A DNA stretch of 64,000 nucleotides from Mycolicibacterium sp. J2. GTDB taxonomy: Bacteria; Actinomycetota; Actinomycetes; Mycobacteriales; Mycobacteriaceae. Below the pieces are notes generated by a model. That model had not been told where the DNA came from, searched no databases, and saw nothing but the letters and a program-made list of their open reading frames with translations. The translations under genes and the position numbers were made by a program. The stretch spans positions 106,747-170,746 of the forward strand of contig NZ_JAPFPY010000017.1 in the NCBI RefSeq assembly GCF_026240945.1, given 5' to 3'. This document shows, in pieces, positions 32,847 to 41,650 of the stretch; position 1 is the stretch's first letter; each line of letters opens with the position of its first letter.

Positions 32847-35150
32847 TCAGCTGTGAGCCGGCGCGCCGACGGTGTCGGCGTCGCCGTCGGGTTTGGCTTC
32901 CACGAGCAGCGACATGCCGTGGTGGACCGGCATCTCGACCGCGAAGCTGTGCAAGTCGTCCACGGTGGCGACGACCTTGCCGCTGAACATGTCCGTGACC
33001 ACCGCCCTGGGCGGCAGGAACTCCGAGCGCACCGTGCCGGCGATGTCCTCGTTCGCGAAGTTGAGGACGGTGAGCTGCAACTGGTTGGGGTCGTCGAGTT
33101 GATGGACCATGACCAGCATGCCGCGGTGCGACACCTCCGGGATGTCGATCTGCCGGCTGGTGGCGATGCCGAAGTGGGTGCGTACCTTCAGGATTGCCTG
33201 CAGCTGGCGCACGAAGCTGGTCTCGTCGGCGAGCTGTTCCGGAATCGACCCGTACACACTGGTTCCGCGGGGCATTCCGGCCGAGGAATGGGTGGCACCG
33301 GGGTTGACCCCCATCAGGTCGTGCGCGGCGCGATGGATCCAGCGGGTGTCGCCGCCGCGCAGCAGTTCACTCACCTGCTCCGGCGGCAGGGTCAGCATGC
33401 CGCACAGATCCCAGCCGGACAGCGCGAAGACGCCGGGTTGCAGCGCGTTGAACATCGCCAACAACAGGTGTGCCCGCCGGATCCGATCCACGGCGACACC
33501 GTCTGTCGGCTCCCCGATCTCGTCCAGGTCGGTGATCCCCAGTATCGCGGCGATCACCGTGGCCGTGGTGCACGCGATGCCGTTGGTGGTGAACACCAGG
33601 TTGTAGGGCGCGCGCGGGCCGGTCAACGCCTCGGTCAGGTCGGTGCGGATGGTGTGCCCGAGTTCCTCGCCGGTGACCTCTTGCCCCTTGTAGGTGTAGA
33701 CGTCGTCGCGGTGCCCGGCGGACCAATGGACGAGCTCGTAGGTCAGCTCGTCGTGGTTCTGCAGCGCGTGCACCAGCGATGCGGGATCCACCTCGGTCTC
33801 CAGGGTGGTCCGCAGCGTCAACCGCAGGAATTCGGTGTCGGCGGTGGCCAAGGCGTGGTGGTAGGCCGGTCGGTTGATGAAGTCGTAGGACAGGTCCGGA
33901 CCCGCGATGCTGTTGTCCCGGATGTCGTCGATGGTCAGATTCAGCTCCTGGAAGGTGAATCCGCCGAGTTTGCGGACCATGCTGCCGATGAACTGATTCG
34001 CCGCCTGCGACAGCGGGTGCCCCTCGGACCAGCCCACGTCGTCCTCGGCGGATTTCTCGGCACCCAGGAAGCCATTCGCGTCCAGCCGCAGCCCGCCGGT
34101 GCCCAGGTCGCTCAGTGAATGAAGCGCGTCACCGATCACCAGCCGCATCCCGGCGAAACTCGGGTCCAGCCAGTTGATCGACGGCTGCCCGTCCTTGAAG
34201 TAGTGCAGATACACCCACCGCCGCTCGACACCGTCCACACCGACGATGGGACGCGTGACGCTCCAGTTGGTCTCCTTGATGCCCTCGGCGTAGAAGATGA
34301 CCCGCTGCAGCCGGCCGATGATGTATCCGGCTTTGTCCAACCAATCCTCGGTGGCCGCATCGACATTCACCGAATCGGCGCCGGCCGGAACCGGCGGCAG
34401 GTTTTCCCAGTCGCGCGGGTCGATCTCCACCATGTGGTAGATGCCCGGATAGTCGGCGTACTTCATCTCGGCGAGGCGGAAGTCCGCACCCTTGCCGGTA
34501 TGCCCGGGGACGATGTCGTCGATGATGGTGCCGCCGTACCAGTTGGCCGTGCCGCACATCTCGCGGAACTCGTCCTCGGTGCCGAAGGCCGGGTCGATCT
34601 GTGTGCTGATCCGGTCGAAGTGGCCGTCCACGCTGGGGGTCAGCTGCCAACCCGATATGCCGCCGGCCCGCTTCACCGGACCGGTGTGGATCGCCTGAAT
34701 ACCGATCTGCGCGAAGGCTTTCCACATGTCCTTGTCAGCCATCGCCTTGAGGAACGATTCATCGGGCCGGGTGATCAACGACAGCGGATATGCGGTGAAC
34801 CACACCGAGGCCGTGTCGACGGCCGACCGGGGGTTGGGCCGGGCGAACGGGTTCTGCCACATCGACCCCTGCCCGGAGAACTGCTGGCTGATCTCGTTGG
34901 CGTCGGCCAGCATCGACTGTGACAGCAACCAGGAAACGTAGGCCGGATTCTCACCGGTCGGCGGCCCATCCTGCGCCAACGATCGCCGGACGAACGGCGT
35001 GCGCACCCGCGGCCTGGAGCGCAGCGTTCTGGGCCGCGCGGGATGCAGGTACTCGTCGAACGTGATGTCGGCGGGTTCGTTGGGCTGCTCCTCGGGAAAC
35101 CCCGTGGATGCCGCTGCCGGCTCCGGTGGCTCAGCTGTCTGCGACGACAT
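32847..35150 (-). CDS. GH13 trehalose-synthase-like glycosidase
   Basis: A 767-residue GH13 enzyme with an extended N-terminus. The catalytic residues are visible: nucleophile D357 (GLRLDANGF), acid/base E402 (FQELNL) and D467 in QNHDELTYEL, the last motif being characteristic of trehalose synthase (TreS) and related enzymes. It is about 170 residues longer than mycobacterial TreS (about 600), mostly before the barrel and in inserted loops, so it is a paralogue rather than TreS itself. Isomerisation of maltose or hydrolysis of an alpha-glucan are both possible. GGGAGGA stands before ATG 35150. It lies between the Rv3706c- and Rv3707c-type genes. Confidence 0.82.
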   Translation of the reverse strand: MSSQTAEPPEPAAASTGFPEEQPNEPADITFDEYLHPARPRTLRSRPRVRTPFVRRSLAQDGPPTGENPAYVSWLLSQSMLADANEISQQFSGQGSMWQNPFARPNPRSAVDTASVWFTAYPLSLITRPDESFLKAMADKDMWKAFAQIGIQAIHTGPVKRAGGISGWQLTPSVDGHFDRISTQIDPAFGTEDEFREMCGTANWYGGTIIDDIVPGHTGKGADFRLAEMKYADYPGIYHMVEIDPRDWENLPPVPAGADSVNVDAATEDWLDKAGYIIGRLQRVIFYAEGIKETNWSVTRPIVGVDGVERRWVYLHYFKDGQPSINWLDPSFAGMRLVIGDALHSLSDLGTGGLRLDANGFLGAEKSAEDDVGWSEGHPLSQAANQFIGSMVRKLGGFTFQELNLTIDDIRDNSIAGPDLSYDFINRPAYHHALATADTEFLRLTLRTTLETEVDPASLVHALQNHDELTYELVHWSAGHRDDVYTYKGQEVTGEELGHTIRTDLTEALTGPRAPYNLVFTTNGIACTTATVIAAILGITDLDEIGEPTDGVAVDRIRRAHLLLAMFNALQPGVFALSGWDLCGMLTLPPEQVSELLRGGDTRWIHRAAHDLMGVNPGATHSSAGMPRGTSVYGSIPEQLADETSFVRQLQAILKVRTHFGIATSRQIDIPEVSHRGMLVMVHQLDDPNQLQLTVLNFANEDIAGTVRSEFLPPRAVVTDMFSGKVVATVDDLHSFAVEMPVHHGMSLLVEAKPDGDADTVGAPAHS

Positions 35151-35284
35151 CTGTCTCCTCCCTGGCCTGGCATGACGACGCCCGTGGGCAGTATTTCCGG
35201 ATGCCGCCCCGCTGAAACCTCCGGCGTGCGGGGCGCGCACCGTCTCGATGCTACGCGACGCGCCACCGAATCCAGACTGGTGCG

Positions 35285-36403
35285 CTAACCCGTTGTGTCC
35301 CAAGGTTTCCAAGGGTTGACCGCAAACTGGATCACCCGGTAGGGAGCGTTGTCGGCCGGGGCGGTGTGCCATTGGCTGACCAGCACCCGCACGTCGTCGA
35401 GGGTGGATGCCGGCGAGATGTAGCCACCGTAGGGCTGGGCCAGGCTGTTGTCGCCCGGGTCGGGTAGCTCCTCGGGTGCCTGCGGCCACGGTGCGGCGAC
35501 CACCACCGTCGTGACGGGCGCCGTTGCCAGTCCGGTCGGATCGTCGGCGACCCGGACCTCCATATTGCCGGTACCGGCGTTGAAGTACGACAGCACCGTC
35601 TTGCCCTCGATCTGCCGCACGCTCAGCTCACCCGCCGGGGCCGCCCACAGCGGCGTCGGGGTGCGGCCCCAGCCCTGGGCGGCCGACCAGCCCTGCCAAC
35701 GCCCGCGGTCGGTGAAATCCTGGGGCGGCACCCGGTAGAGGTACACCGGGCTGGTGCGGTCGAAGTTGTCGGCCACGATGTACACCCAGCCCCGTTGCGA
35801 ATCGGGGGTCGGGACCGGATCGTAGTAGCCGCTGATCTGCGACTGGGCGCCGCCGGCATGGGATGCCGGGCGCTGCGATCCCGGCACCGTGGGCCAGTTC
35901 GGCTGCGCTGCATCCGCTTTGACCAGACGCGACGATTCCGGTTTGAGGTTGCGGGTGGTGGTCACCAGCAGGTAGTTCTCGCGGTTGATGGACACGATCC
36001 CGGCGGGCAGCTGCGAGGTGCCCGGTGTTTTGGGATCGGCCAACAGCGGTGCCGTCGTGCCGGTGACACCGGTGACCCGCAGCTGCGTGTCGATCGAGTC
36101 CGGGTCGATGTGCAGCGCCACCGGTGAGTACCAGGTGCCGAACCCGACACCCTGACCGGCGAAGCTGTCGCCGCACACCTGCAGCGTCCGGCTGGGAAAC
36201 TCCATGAACTCGCACAGGTCGGTCGCGCCGATACCGTAATCGCCGGTGGCCGTGCCGGTTCCGGCAACCGGGCCCAACCGCACCACCTGCCCGGGCGTCA
36301 AACCGAGATCAGCCTGCGCGGGGACAGCCGACAGCATCGCCGAGATCGACGAAATGGCGCACACCACTCGCAGTTTTGCGCCCACATGTGCGTTTCGGCG
36401 CAA
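35285..36403 (-). CDS. exported DUF4185-domain protein (Rv3707c-like)
   Basis: A 372-residue secreted protein with a signal peptide (KLRVVCAISSISAMLSAVPAQA, cleavage near residue 31). A predicted five-bladed beta-propeller DUF4185 domain follows, with repeated strands such as YLLVTTTRN, RGWVYIVADNF and KTVLSYFN. DUF4185 resembles glycoside-hydrolase-like propellers; some actinobacterial relatives cleave cell-wall arabinan, so a role on the envelope polysaccharide is possible but unproven. Its start lies one base after the asd stop, as in M. tuberculosis, so it is probably read from the ask-asd transcript. Confidence 0.87.
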   Translation of the reverse strand: MRRNAHVGAKLRVVCAISSISAMLSAVPAQADLGLTPGQVVRLGPVAGTGTATGDYGIGATDLCEFMEFPSRTLQVCGDSFAGQGVGFGTWYSPVALHIDPDSIDTQLRVTGVTGTTAPLLADPKTPGTSQLPAGIVSINRENYLLVTTTRNLKPESSRLVKADAAQPNWPTVPGSQRPASHAGGAQSQISGYYDPVPTPDSQRGWVYIVADNFDRTSPVYLYRVPPQDFTDRGRWQGWSAAQGWGRTPTPLWAAPAGELSVRQIEGKTVLSYFNAGTGNMEVRVADDPTGLATAPVTTVVVAAPWPQAPEELPDPGDNSLAQPYGGYISPASTLDDVRVLVSQWHTAPADNAPYRVIQFAVNPWKPWDTTG

Positions 36404-36404
36404 A

Positions 36405-37448
36405 TCAGGCTTGTGCGAGCAGTTCGGCGATTTGGATGGTGTTCAGTGCGGCGCCCTTGCGCAGGTTGTCACCGGAGACGAACAGCGCCAGCCCACGACC
36501 GTCCGGCACACCGGGATCCTGGCGGATCCGGCCGACCAACGATTCGTCGATGCCGGCAGCGGCCAGCGGAGTGGGCACGTCCACCAACTTCACGCCCGGC
36601 GCATCGGCCAGCAGTTCGCGAGCCCGCTGCACCGAAAGCGGTTCGGCGAATTCGGCATTGATGGACAGGGAGTGGCCGGTGAACACCGGCACCCGCACAC
36701 AGGTACCGGACACCAGCAGCTCCGGGATACCGAGGATCTTGCGGCTCTCGTTGCGCAGTTTCTGGTCCTCATCGGTCTCGCCGGATTCGTCGTCGACCAG
36801 GGATCCGGCCAGCGGGATGACGTTGAAGGCAATCGGCGCAACGTATTTCACCGGTGCCGGGAAGTCGACGGCACTGCCGTCGTGCACCAGGCCTTCGACG
36901 CCGTCGATCACCGCGCGAGCCTGGGTGGCCAGTTCGTCCACGCCGGCCAGTCCCGTACCGGAGACGGCTTGGTAGCTGGAGACGATCAGCCGGGTCAGGC
37001 CCGCCTCGTCGTGCAGCGGTTTGAGCACCGGCATGGCAGCCATGGTGGTGCAGTTCGGGTTGGCGATGATGCCCTTCGGAAGAGACCGGGCTCGGCCGGC
37101 GACATCTCGGGCGAAGTTGACCTCGCTGACGACCAGCGGGACCTCGGGATCCTTCCGCCAGGCCGACGAGTTGTCCACGACGACGGCCCCGGCGGCGGCG
37201 AACCGCGGTGCCTGCACCCGCGACATCGTCGCGCCTGCGGAGAACAGCGCGATGTCCAGCCCGGACGGGTCGGCGGTCTCGGCGTTCTCGACCTCGATCT
37301 CCTGGCCCCGGAAGGTGAGCTTCTTGCCCTCCGACCGCGGCGAGGCGAAGAACCGCACCGAGGTGGCCGGGAAGTCCCGTTCCTCCAGCAGCGCTCGCAT
37401 CACCTGGCCGACCTGACCGGTCGCGCCCACCACACCGATATTCACCAT
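36405..37448 (-). CDS. asd: aspartate-semialdehyde dehydrogenase
   Basis: A 347-residue enzyme that reduces aspartyl phosphate to aspartate semialdehyde, the branch point for lysine/diaminopimelate, threonine, methionine and isoleucine. GVVGATGQVGQ at 5-15 binds NADP, Cys133 in NPNCTT is the catalytic thiol, and SYQAVSGTG follows. It is 32 bp downstream of ask in the same direction and matches Rv3708c in length. ATG 37448 (MVNIGVVG) is preferred; a GTG at 37457 is three codons earlier. Confidence 0.96.
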   Translation of the reverse strand: MVNIGVVGATGQVGQVMRALLEERDFPATSVRFFASPRSEGKKLTFRGQEIEVENAETADPSGLDIALFSAGATMSRVQAPRFAAAGAVVVDNSSAWRKDPEVPLVVSEVNFARDVAGRARSLPKGIIANPNCTTMAAMPVLKPLHDEAGLTRLIVSSYQAVSGTGLAGVDELATQARAVIDGVEGLVHDGSAVDFPAPVKYVAPIAFNVIPLAGSLVDDESGETDEDQKLRNESRKILGIPELLVSGTCVRVPVFTGHSLSINAEFAEPLSVQRARELLADAPGVKLVDVPTPLAAAGIDESLVGRIRQDPGVPDGRGLALFVSGDNLRKGAALNTIQIAELLAQA

Positions 37449-37480
37449 GTTATTCACCCCGTCGCTTCGCTCGCCCCACG

Positions 37481-37999
37481 CTAGATCCCCGACCCCGCGT
37501 ACACGATCGCCTCTTCCTCGCCGCCCAGACCGAACGCCTCGTGCAGTGCGGAGACGGCCTTGTCCAGTTCGGTGTCCTTGACCAGCACCGAGATGCGGAT
37601 CTCGGAGGTGGAGATCAGGTCGATGTTGACCCCGACGGCGGCCAGCGTCTCGCAGAAGGTGGCGGTCACACCGGGGTGGCTGCGCATCCCTGCGCCGACA
37701 AGGGACACCTTGCCGATGTGGTCGTCGTAGAGCACCTGGGTGAAGCCGATCTCGTCCTTGAGCGCGGTGAGCTTCTCGACCGCACCGGGGCCGTTCTCAC
37801 GCGAGCAGGTGAAGGTGATGTCGGTCTTGCCGTCCTCGACCTTGGAGATGTTCTGCAGCACCATGTCGATGTTCACGTCGGCATCGGCGACGGCGCGGAA
37901 CACCTTCGCCGCGTAGCCCGGCACGTCGGGCAGCCCGACGACCGTGACCTTGGCCTCGCTGCGGTCGTGTGCGACTCCGGTGAGGATGGCGTCTTCCAT
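37481..37999 (-). CDS. aspartokinase beta subunit from an internal in-frame start
   Basis: Inside ask, the methionine of IPMEDAILTGVAHD (ATG 37999) is preceded by GAGGA with seven bases between. Translation from here gives a 172-residue ACT-domain protein. Corynebacterial and mycobacterial aspartokinases are alpha2-beta2 complexes whose beta subunit arises from exactly this kind of in-frame start and has about this length. The feature is nested in ask and shares its stop. Confidence 0.65.
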   Translation of the reverse strand: MEDAILTGVAHDRSEAKVTVVGLPDVPGYAAKVFRAVADADVNIDMVLQNISKVEDGKTDITFTCSRENGPGAVEKLTALKDEIGFTQVLYDDHIGKVSLVGAGMRSHPGVTATFCETLAAVGVNIDLISTSEIRISVLVKDTELDKAVSALHEAFGLGGEEEAIVYAGSGI

Positions 38000-38746
38000 G
38001 GGGATGTCCTCGATTGATCCGTTGACGATGGTTCCTGGTTTGTCCGAGTACGACGAGCGGACGTGAATCGGCACGTTGTACCTGCGGGCGTACTCGACGC
38101 AGCGCAGCATCAGCACCTTGGCGCCGCACGCGGCCATCTCCAGCATCTCCTCGAACGAGACGGTGTCCAGATGCTTGGCGTTCGGGACGATGCGCGGGTC
38201 GGCGGTGAAGATGCCGTCCACATCGGTGTAGATCTCGCAGACATCGGCGTGCAGGGCGGCGGCCAGCGCTACAGCGGTGGTGTCCGACCCGCCGCGGCCC
38301 AGGGTGGTGACGTCCTTGCTGTCCTGGCTGACGCCCTGGAAGCCGGCGACCAGGACGATCTGTCCCTCGTCCAGCGCTTCCCGCAGCCGCGTGGGGGTCA
38401 CGTCGATGATCTTGGCGTTGCCGTGCGTACCGGTGGTGACGACGCCGGCCTGCGAGCCGGTGAAGGAGCGGGCCTGCGCACCGAGTGACTCGATGGCCAT
38501 CGCGACCAGCGCGTTGGAGATCCGTTCACCGGCGGTGAGCAGCATGTCCATCTCGCGGGCCGGGGGCGCCGGGGATACCTGCCGGGCCAGATCCAGCAGG
38601 TCGTCGGTGGTATCGCCCATCGCAGAAACCACGACGACCACGTCGTGGCCGGCCTTCTTGGTTTCCACGATGCGCTCGGCGACGCGCCGAATCCGATCGG
38701 CGTCCGCCACCGATGATCCGCCGTATTTCTGCACGACGAGCGCCAC
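37481..38746 (-). CDS. ask: aspartokinase, alpha subunit
   Basis: A 421-residue aspartate kinase that phosphorylates aspartate for the lysine, threonine and methionine pathways. The catalytic domain opens with VVQKYGGSSV and contains GFQGVSQDSKDVTTLGRGGSDTTAVALAAAL. Two ACT domains follow from about residue 260 (AKVTVVGLPDVPGYAAKVF and KVSLVGAGMRSHPGVTATF), which bind feedback inhibitors (lysine and threonine in relatives). The GTG start has GAGAGG upstream. Length equals Rv3709c. An internal start probably yields the separate beta subunit. ask and asd form an operon. Confidence 0.96.
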   Translation of the reverse strand: MALVVQKYGGSSVADADRIRRVAERIVETKKAGHDVVVVVSAMGDTTDDLLDLARQVSPAPPAREMDMLLTAGERISNALVAMAIESLGAQARSFTGSQAGVVTTGTHGNAKIIDVTPTRLREALDEGQIVLVAGFQGVSQDSKDVTTLGRGGSDTTAVALAAALHADVCEIYTDVDGIFTADPRIVPNAKHLDTVSFEEMLEMAACGAKVLMLRCVEYARRYNVPIHVRSSYSDKPGTIVNGSIEDIPMEDAILTGVAHDRSEAKVTVVGLPDVPGYAAKVFRAVADADVNIDMVLQNISKVEDGKTDITFTCSRENGPGAVEKLTALKDEIGFTQVLYDDHIGKVSLVGAGMRSHPGVTATFCETLAAVGVNIDLISTSEIRISVLVKDTELDKAVSALHEAFGLGGEEEAIVYAGSGI

Positions 38747-38790
38747 TGTAGAACCTCTCAACCGCCGGGAATGTCCACCCAAGGATAAGG

Positions 38791-38812
38791 GGTAAACGCG
38801 CGCCGATTTACC
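38791..38812. promoter_or_regulatory. inverted repeat between ask and the nitroreductase gene
   Basis: GGTAAA (38791-38796) and TTTACC (38807-38812) are perfect 6-bp arms around a 10-bp spacer, in the 94-bp gap between two divergent starts. It could be an operator for either gene; no regulator is encoded nearby. Confidence 0.3.
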
Positions 38813-38840
38813 GCTCCACCTGCCGGTAGCTTGACTAAGC

Positions 38841-39413
38841 ATGAACGACCGACTCGCACACACAAGTGTGCCGATCCATCCGCCCTTGGCCGCGCGCTGG
38901 AGTCCCCGGGCCTTCGACGCGAATGCCGTGCTCAGCCAGGACGATCTGACCGCCGTGCTGGAGGCGGCACGCTGGGCCGCCACCTGGGGGCGGCGCCAAC
39001 CCGTGCGGTATGCGGCCGGGCGGCGCGGCGACGATACGTTCAACGCGCTGGCGGGCCTGCTCAAGAGGGGTAACAGCTACGCCCACGTGGCGGGCGCGCT
39101 GATCCTGGTGAGCGTCGACGAAGGCGAGGACGCGAACACCGCGACCTATGCCGCCTTGGACGCGGGGGCGGCGATCGCCAATCTCAGTGTCGAGGCGGTG
39201 GCGCGCGGGCTCGTCGTGCACCCGATGGCCGGGTTCGACACCGACGGCGCGGCCCAGCTCGCCCCGGGCCTGCGCCCGTTGGCGATCGTCGCGGTGGGGT
39301 CACTGGGTGACTACGCCGACGCCGACCCGTCGATCGTGGAGCGCGACCACCAGCCGCGGGAACGGCTGCCGCTGGAGCAGATCGTGATCCCCCTGGCGTC
39401 AGGGCCGCGGTAG
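38841..39413 (+). CDS. nitroreductase-family protein
   Basis: A 190-residue FMN-dependent nitroreductase-fold protein. The N-terminal HPPLAARWSPRAFDANAVLSQDDLTAVLEAARWAAT places Arg residues for the FMN phosphate, and DAGAAIANLSVEAVARGLVVHPMAGF is the dimer/flavin helix. It is on the short side of the family (about 190-220). Likely substrates are quinones or nitro compounds with NAD(P)H; the physiological one is unknown. It overlaps the convergent FmdB gene by 15 bp. Confidence 0.85.
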   Translation: MNDRLAHTSVPIHPPLAARWSPRAFDANAVLSQDDLTAVLEAARWAATWGRRQPVRYAAGRRGDDTFNALAGLLKRGNSYAHVAGALILVSVDEGEDANTATYAALDAGAAIANLSVEAVARGLVVHPMAGFDTDGAAQLAPGLRPLAIVAVGSLGDYADADPSIVERDHQPRERLPLEQIVIPLASGPR

Positions 39414-39686
39414 CCGCCGGTGCAGCGGGTTGGTGGTCACCGGAGTCGCCCGGCGCGCGCCACGCGGTAGCGCGCCGACGACCTGCGGCGTGTCGGCGCT
39501 GGCGCGGGTCTGATCGTGCAGCCGCATCGCCGGGGTGGAGCCGATCCCCAGCGCCGGTGCGCCGATCAACCGCCGGGACGTGGCACGGCATTGCGGGCAG
39601 GCGTCCTCGCCGGGCACCTCGGCCATCGAATACCTGGCGCTGAAGTCCGGGCATCCGCCGGGGCAGCGGAACTGATAGGTGGGCAT
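39399..39686 (-). CDS. fmdB: FmdB-type zinc-ribbon protein
   Basis: A 95-residue protein with an N-terminal zinc ribbon MPTYQFRCPGGCPDF...ACPQC, using Cys8, Cys12, Cys30 and Cys33. The remainder is basic and disordered. FmdB proteins are named for their link to formamidase operons, where they act as putative regulators. Here the gene lies divergent from fmdA, supporting that connection. Start 39686 was chosen because the family begins MPTYxFxC; a GTG three codons earlier also exists. Confidence 0.88.
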   Translation of the reverse strand: MPTYQFRCPGGCPDFSARYSMAEVPGEDACPQCRATSRRLIGAPALGIGSTPAMRLHDQTRASADTPQVVGALPRGARRATPVTTNPLHRRLPRP

Positions 39687-39766
39687 GCGATACACGATAA
39701 CCGTTCGCCGGCAGCGTCATACGTTGTTAACGCGCGCGACCAGCCGACCCTATGTACCCTGCTCTG

Positions 39767-39778
39767 AATAGTTCTATT
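39767..39778. promoter_or_regulatory. short palindrome upstream of fmdA
   Basis: AATAG-TT-CTATT lies in an A/T-rich patch 43 bp before the fmdA start, between fmdB and fmdA. It is a candidate binding site for the local MarR or FmdB regulator; symmetry is only five bases per arm. Confidence 0.3.
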
Positions 39779-39820
39779 TGGAATTATGTGATCACTCGAC
39801 AGCGCATCCCGGAGGTCGCC

Positions 39821-41074
39821 ATGCCCGAACTACTGTTCCCGCTGGATTCGACGAAGAAGTTCACCGAGCAACAGATCGTCGGTCACAACCGCTGGCATCC
39901 TGACATCCCGCCCGCGGTAACAGTCAAGCCGGGCACCAGTTTTCGGGCGCACTGCCGGGAGTGGTTCGACGGTGCGATCGTCAACGACGACTCGGCCGAG
40001 GACATCCTCAATGCGCCACTGAAGGGCGTGCACTGTCTGTCCGGCCCGTTCGCCATCGAGGGGGCCGAGCCCGGTGACCTGCTCATCGTCGACATCTTGG
40101 ATGTCGGGCCGATACCGCAAGAGGATTCGGGCCCGCTGGCCGGCCAGGGCTGGGGCTACACCGGCATCTTCGCCAAGCAGAACGGCGGGGGCTTCCTCAC
40201 CGATCAGTTCCCGGACGCCTACAAGGCGATCTGGGATTTCTCGGGGCAGAGCGCGACGTCCCGCCATGTGCCCGGGGTCAAGTACACCGGCATCGTGCAT
40301 CCCGGGCTGATGGGCACCGCACCCTCGGCCGCCTTGCTGGCCAAGTGGAATGCCCGCGAGGGCGCGCTGATCGCGACCGACCCCGACCGGGTCCCGCCGC
40401 TGGCGCTACCGCCCGAGCCGCAGGACGCCATTCTCGGCAGCCTGACCGGTGACGCGTTCAGCCGCGCCGCCGCGGAAGCCGCGCGCACCGCACCGCCTCG
40501 TGAGAACGGCGGCAACCAGGACATCAAGAACCTGACAAAGGGCAGCAGGGTCTTCTATCCGGTGTTTGTGTCCGGTGCCAATCTGTCGTTCGGCGATCTG
40601 CACTTCTCCCAGGGCGACGGGGAGATCACCTTCTGCGGCGCCATCGAGATGGGCGGATTCCTGGATCTGCACGTCGACCTGATCAAGGGCGGTATGGACA
40701 CCTACGGGGTGCACGAGAACGCCATCTTCATGCCGGGCAACACCGATCCGCAGTATTCGGAGTGGATCGCCTTCTCCGGCACCTCGGTCACCCTGGACGG
40801 TGAGCAGAAGTATCTGGACTCCGACCTGGCGTATCAGCGCGCCTGCCTGCACGCCATCGACTATCTGACCAAGTTCGGCTACAGCCCCGAACAGGCCTAC
40901 CTGCTGCTCGGCTCGGCCCCCATCGAGGGACGACTCTCTGGCGTGGTCGATATCCCGAATTCCTGTGCCACCGTGTACATCCCGACGGCGATCTTCGATT
41001 TCCCGGTCGCACCGTCGGCCACGGGGCCCTACCAGATCGATCCCGGGATGGGCGCTCCGCACGCCAGCTTCTGA
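39821..41074 (+). CDS. fmdA: formamidase (acetamidase/formamidase family)
   Basis: A 417-residue zinc-dependent amidase of the FmdA/AmdA family, which hydrolyses formamide (and slowly other short amides) to ammonia and the acid. Recognisable blocks are HNRWHPDIPPAVTVKPG, WFDGAIVNDDSAEDI, HPGLMGTAPS, GDLHFSQGDGEITFCGAIEMGG and YLLLGSAPIEGRLSGVVDIPNSCATVYIP. ATG 39821 has GGAGGT five bases upstream; the frame is open earlier but without such a site. A terminator follows. It supplies ammonium from amides next to genes for ammonium uptake and assimilation. Confidence 0.94.
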   Translation: MPELLFPLDSTKKFTEQQIVGHNRWHPDIPPAVTVKPGTSFRAHCREWFDGAIVNDDSAEDILNAPLKGVHCLSGPFAIEGAEPGDLLIVDILDVGPIPQEDSGPLAGQGWGYTGIFAKQNGGGFLTDQFPDAYKAIWDFSGQSATSRHVPGVKYTGIVHPGLMGTAPSAALLAKWNAREGALIATDPDRVPPLALPPEPQDAILGSLTGDAFSRAAAEAARTAPPRENGGNQDIKNLTKGSRVFYPVFVSGANLSFGDLHFSQGDGEITFCGAIEMGGFLDLHVDLIKGGMDTYGVHENAIFMPGNTDPQYSEWIAFSGTSVTLDGEQKYLDSDLAYQRACLHAIDYLTKFGYSPEQAYLLLGSAPIEGRLSGVVDIPNSCATVYIPTAIFDFPVAPSATGPYQIDPGMGAPHASF

Positions 41075-41080
41075 CCGGGC

Positions 41081-41110
41081 CGGGAGGGGCCGGCGACCCG
41101 GCCCCTCCCG
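41081..41110. terminator. bidirectional terminator between fmdA and the MarR gene
   Basis: Perfect 13-bp arms (41081-41093 and 41098-41110) around the loop CGAC fill the short gap between these convergent genes. Confidence 0.75.
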
Positions 41111-41111
41111 C

Positions 41112-41570
41112 TCAGGCCGGTGCCGAGGTGGACGCCAGTTCCTCGCCACGCAGGTGGGCCAGCATCTCCCCCAGCCGCTGCGCCATGCCGGCATGGCGCG
41201 TCACCAGCGCCGTCAGGTCCTCGGACTTGGCCAGCCGGGTCCTGGCCCGCTGGTAGGCCGCCGCACCGCGGCGGGTCTGGAACACCAGCACTCGGCGGCG
41301 ATCGGTGACATCGACCTTGCGCAGCACCAGGTTCTCCTCCACCATGCCGTCGATCAGCCGGGTGAGGCTGGGGCCGGGCAGCAAGGTGGCGACCGCCAAT
41401 GCGGACATCGCCTTGCCCTGCCCGCCCTCGAGGGCGCTCAGCACGTGCCACTGAGCCACCGTCATCCCGTCCAGTTGGGCCGCGACCGTCCGATCCAATT
41501 CCTGCACAACGGTTTTTGCCAGCCGCGCGAGTTCTTCGACGGCTGCTGGGGTGTCCGGGGTGGTGTCCAT
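41112..41570 (-). CDS. MarR-family transcriptional regulator
   Basis: A 152-residue winged-helix regulator. MTVAQWHVLSALEGGQGKAMSALAVATLLPGPSLTRLIDGMVEENLV covers the recognition helix, and KVDVTDRRRVLVFQTRRG is the beta-wing with the usual DxRR signature. Helices at both ends form the dimer. Located between formamidase and the divergent amide-sensor gene, it probably controls one or both. A perfect 16-bp palindrome lies 80 bp upstream of its start. ATG 41570 starts three codons before the first conserved helix. Confidence 0.9.
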   Translation of the reverse strand: MDTTPDTPAAVEELARLAKTVVQELDRTVAAQLDGMTVAQWHVLSALEGGQGKAMSALAVATLLPGPSLTRLIDGMVEENLVLRKVDVTDRRRVLVFQTRRGAAAYQRARTRLAKSEDLTALVTRHAGMAQRLGEMLAHLRGEELASTSAPA

Positions 41571-41650
41571 GTTGCCAAGCAGCTTACCGGGCGCCATCGG
41601 GAAGTTTCAGCTGGAAAGAAATTTCGCGCGTCGCGGAGTATGTTGACAAA

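Noticed and set aside
32853..34118. 421-codon plus-strand frame opposite the GH13 enzyme
   Set aside because: It is antisense to a gene with a full catalytic triad and shows no domain.
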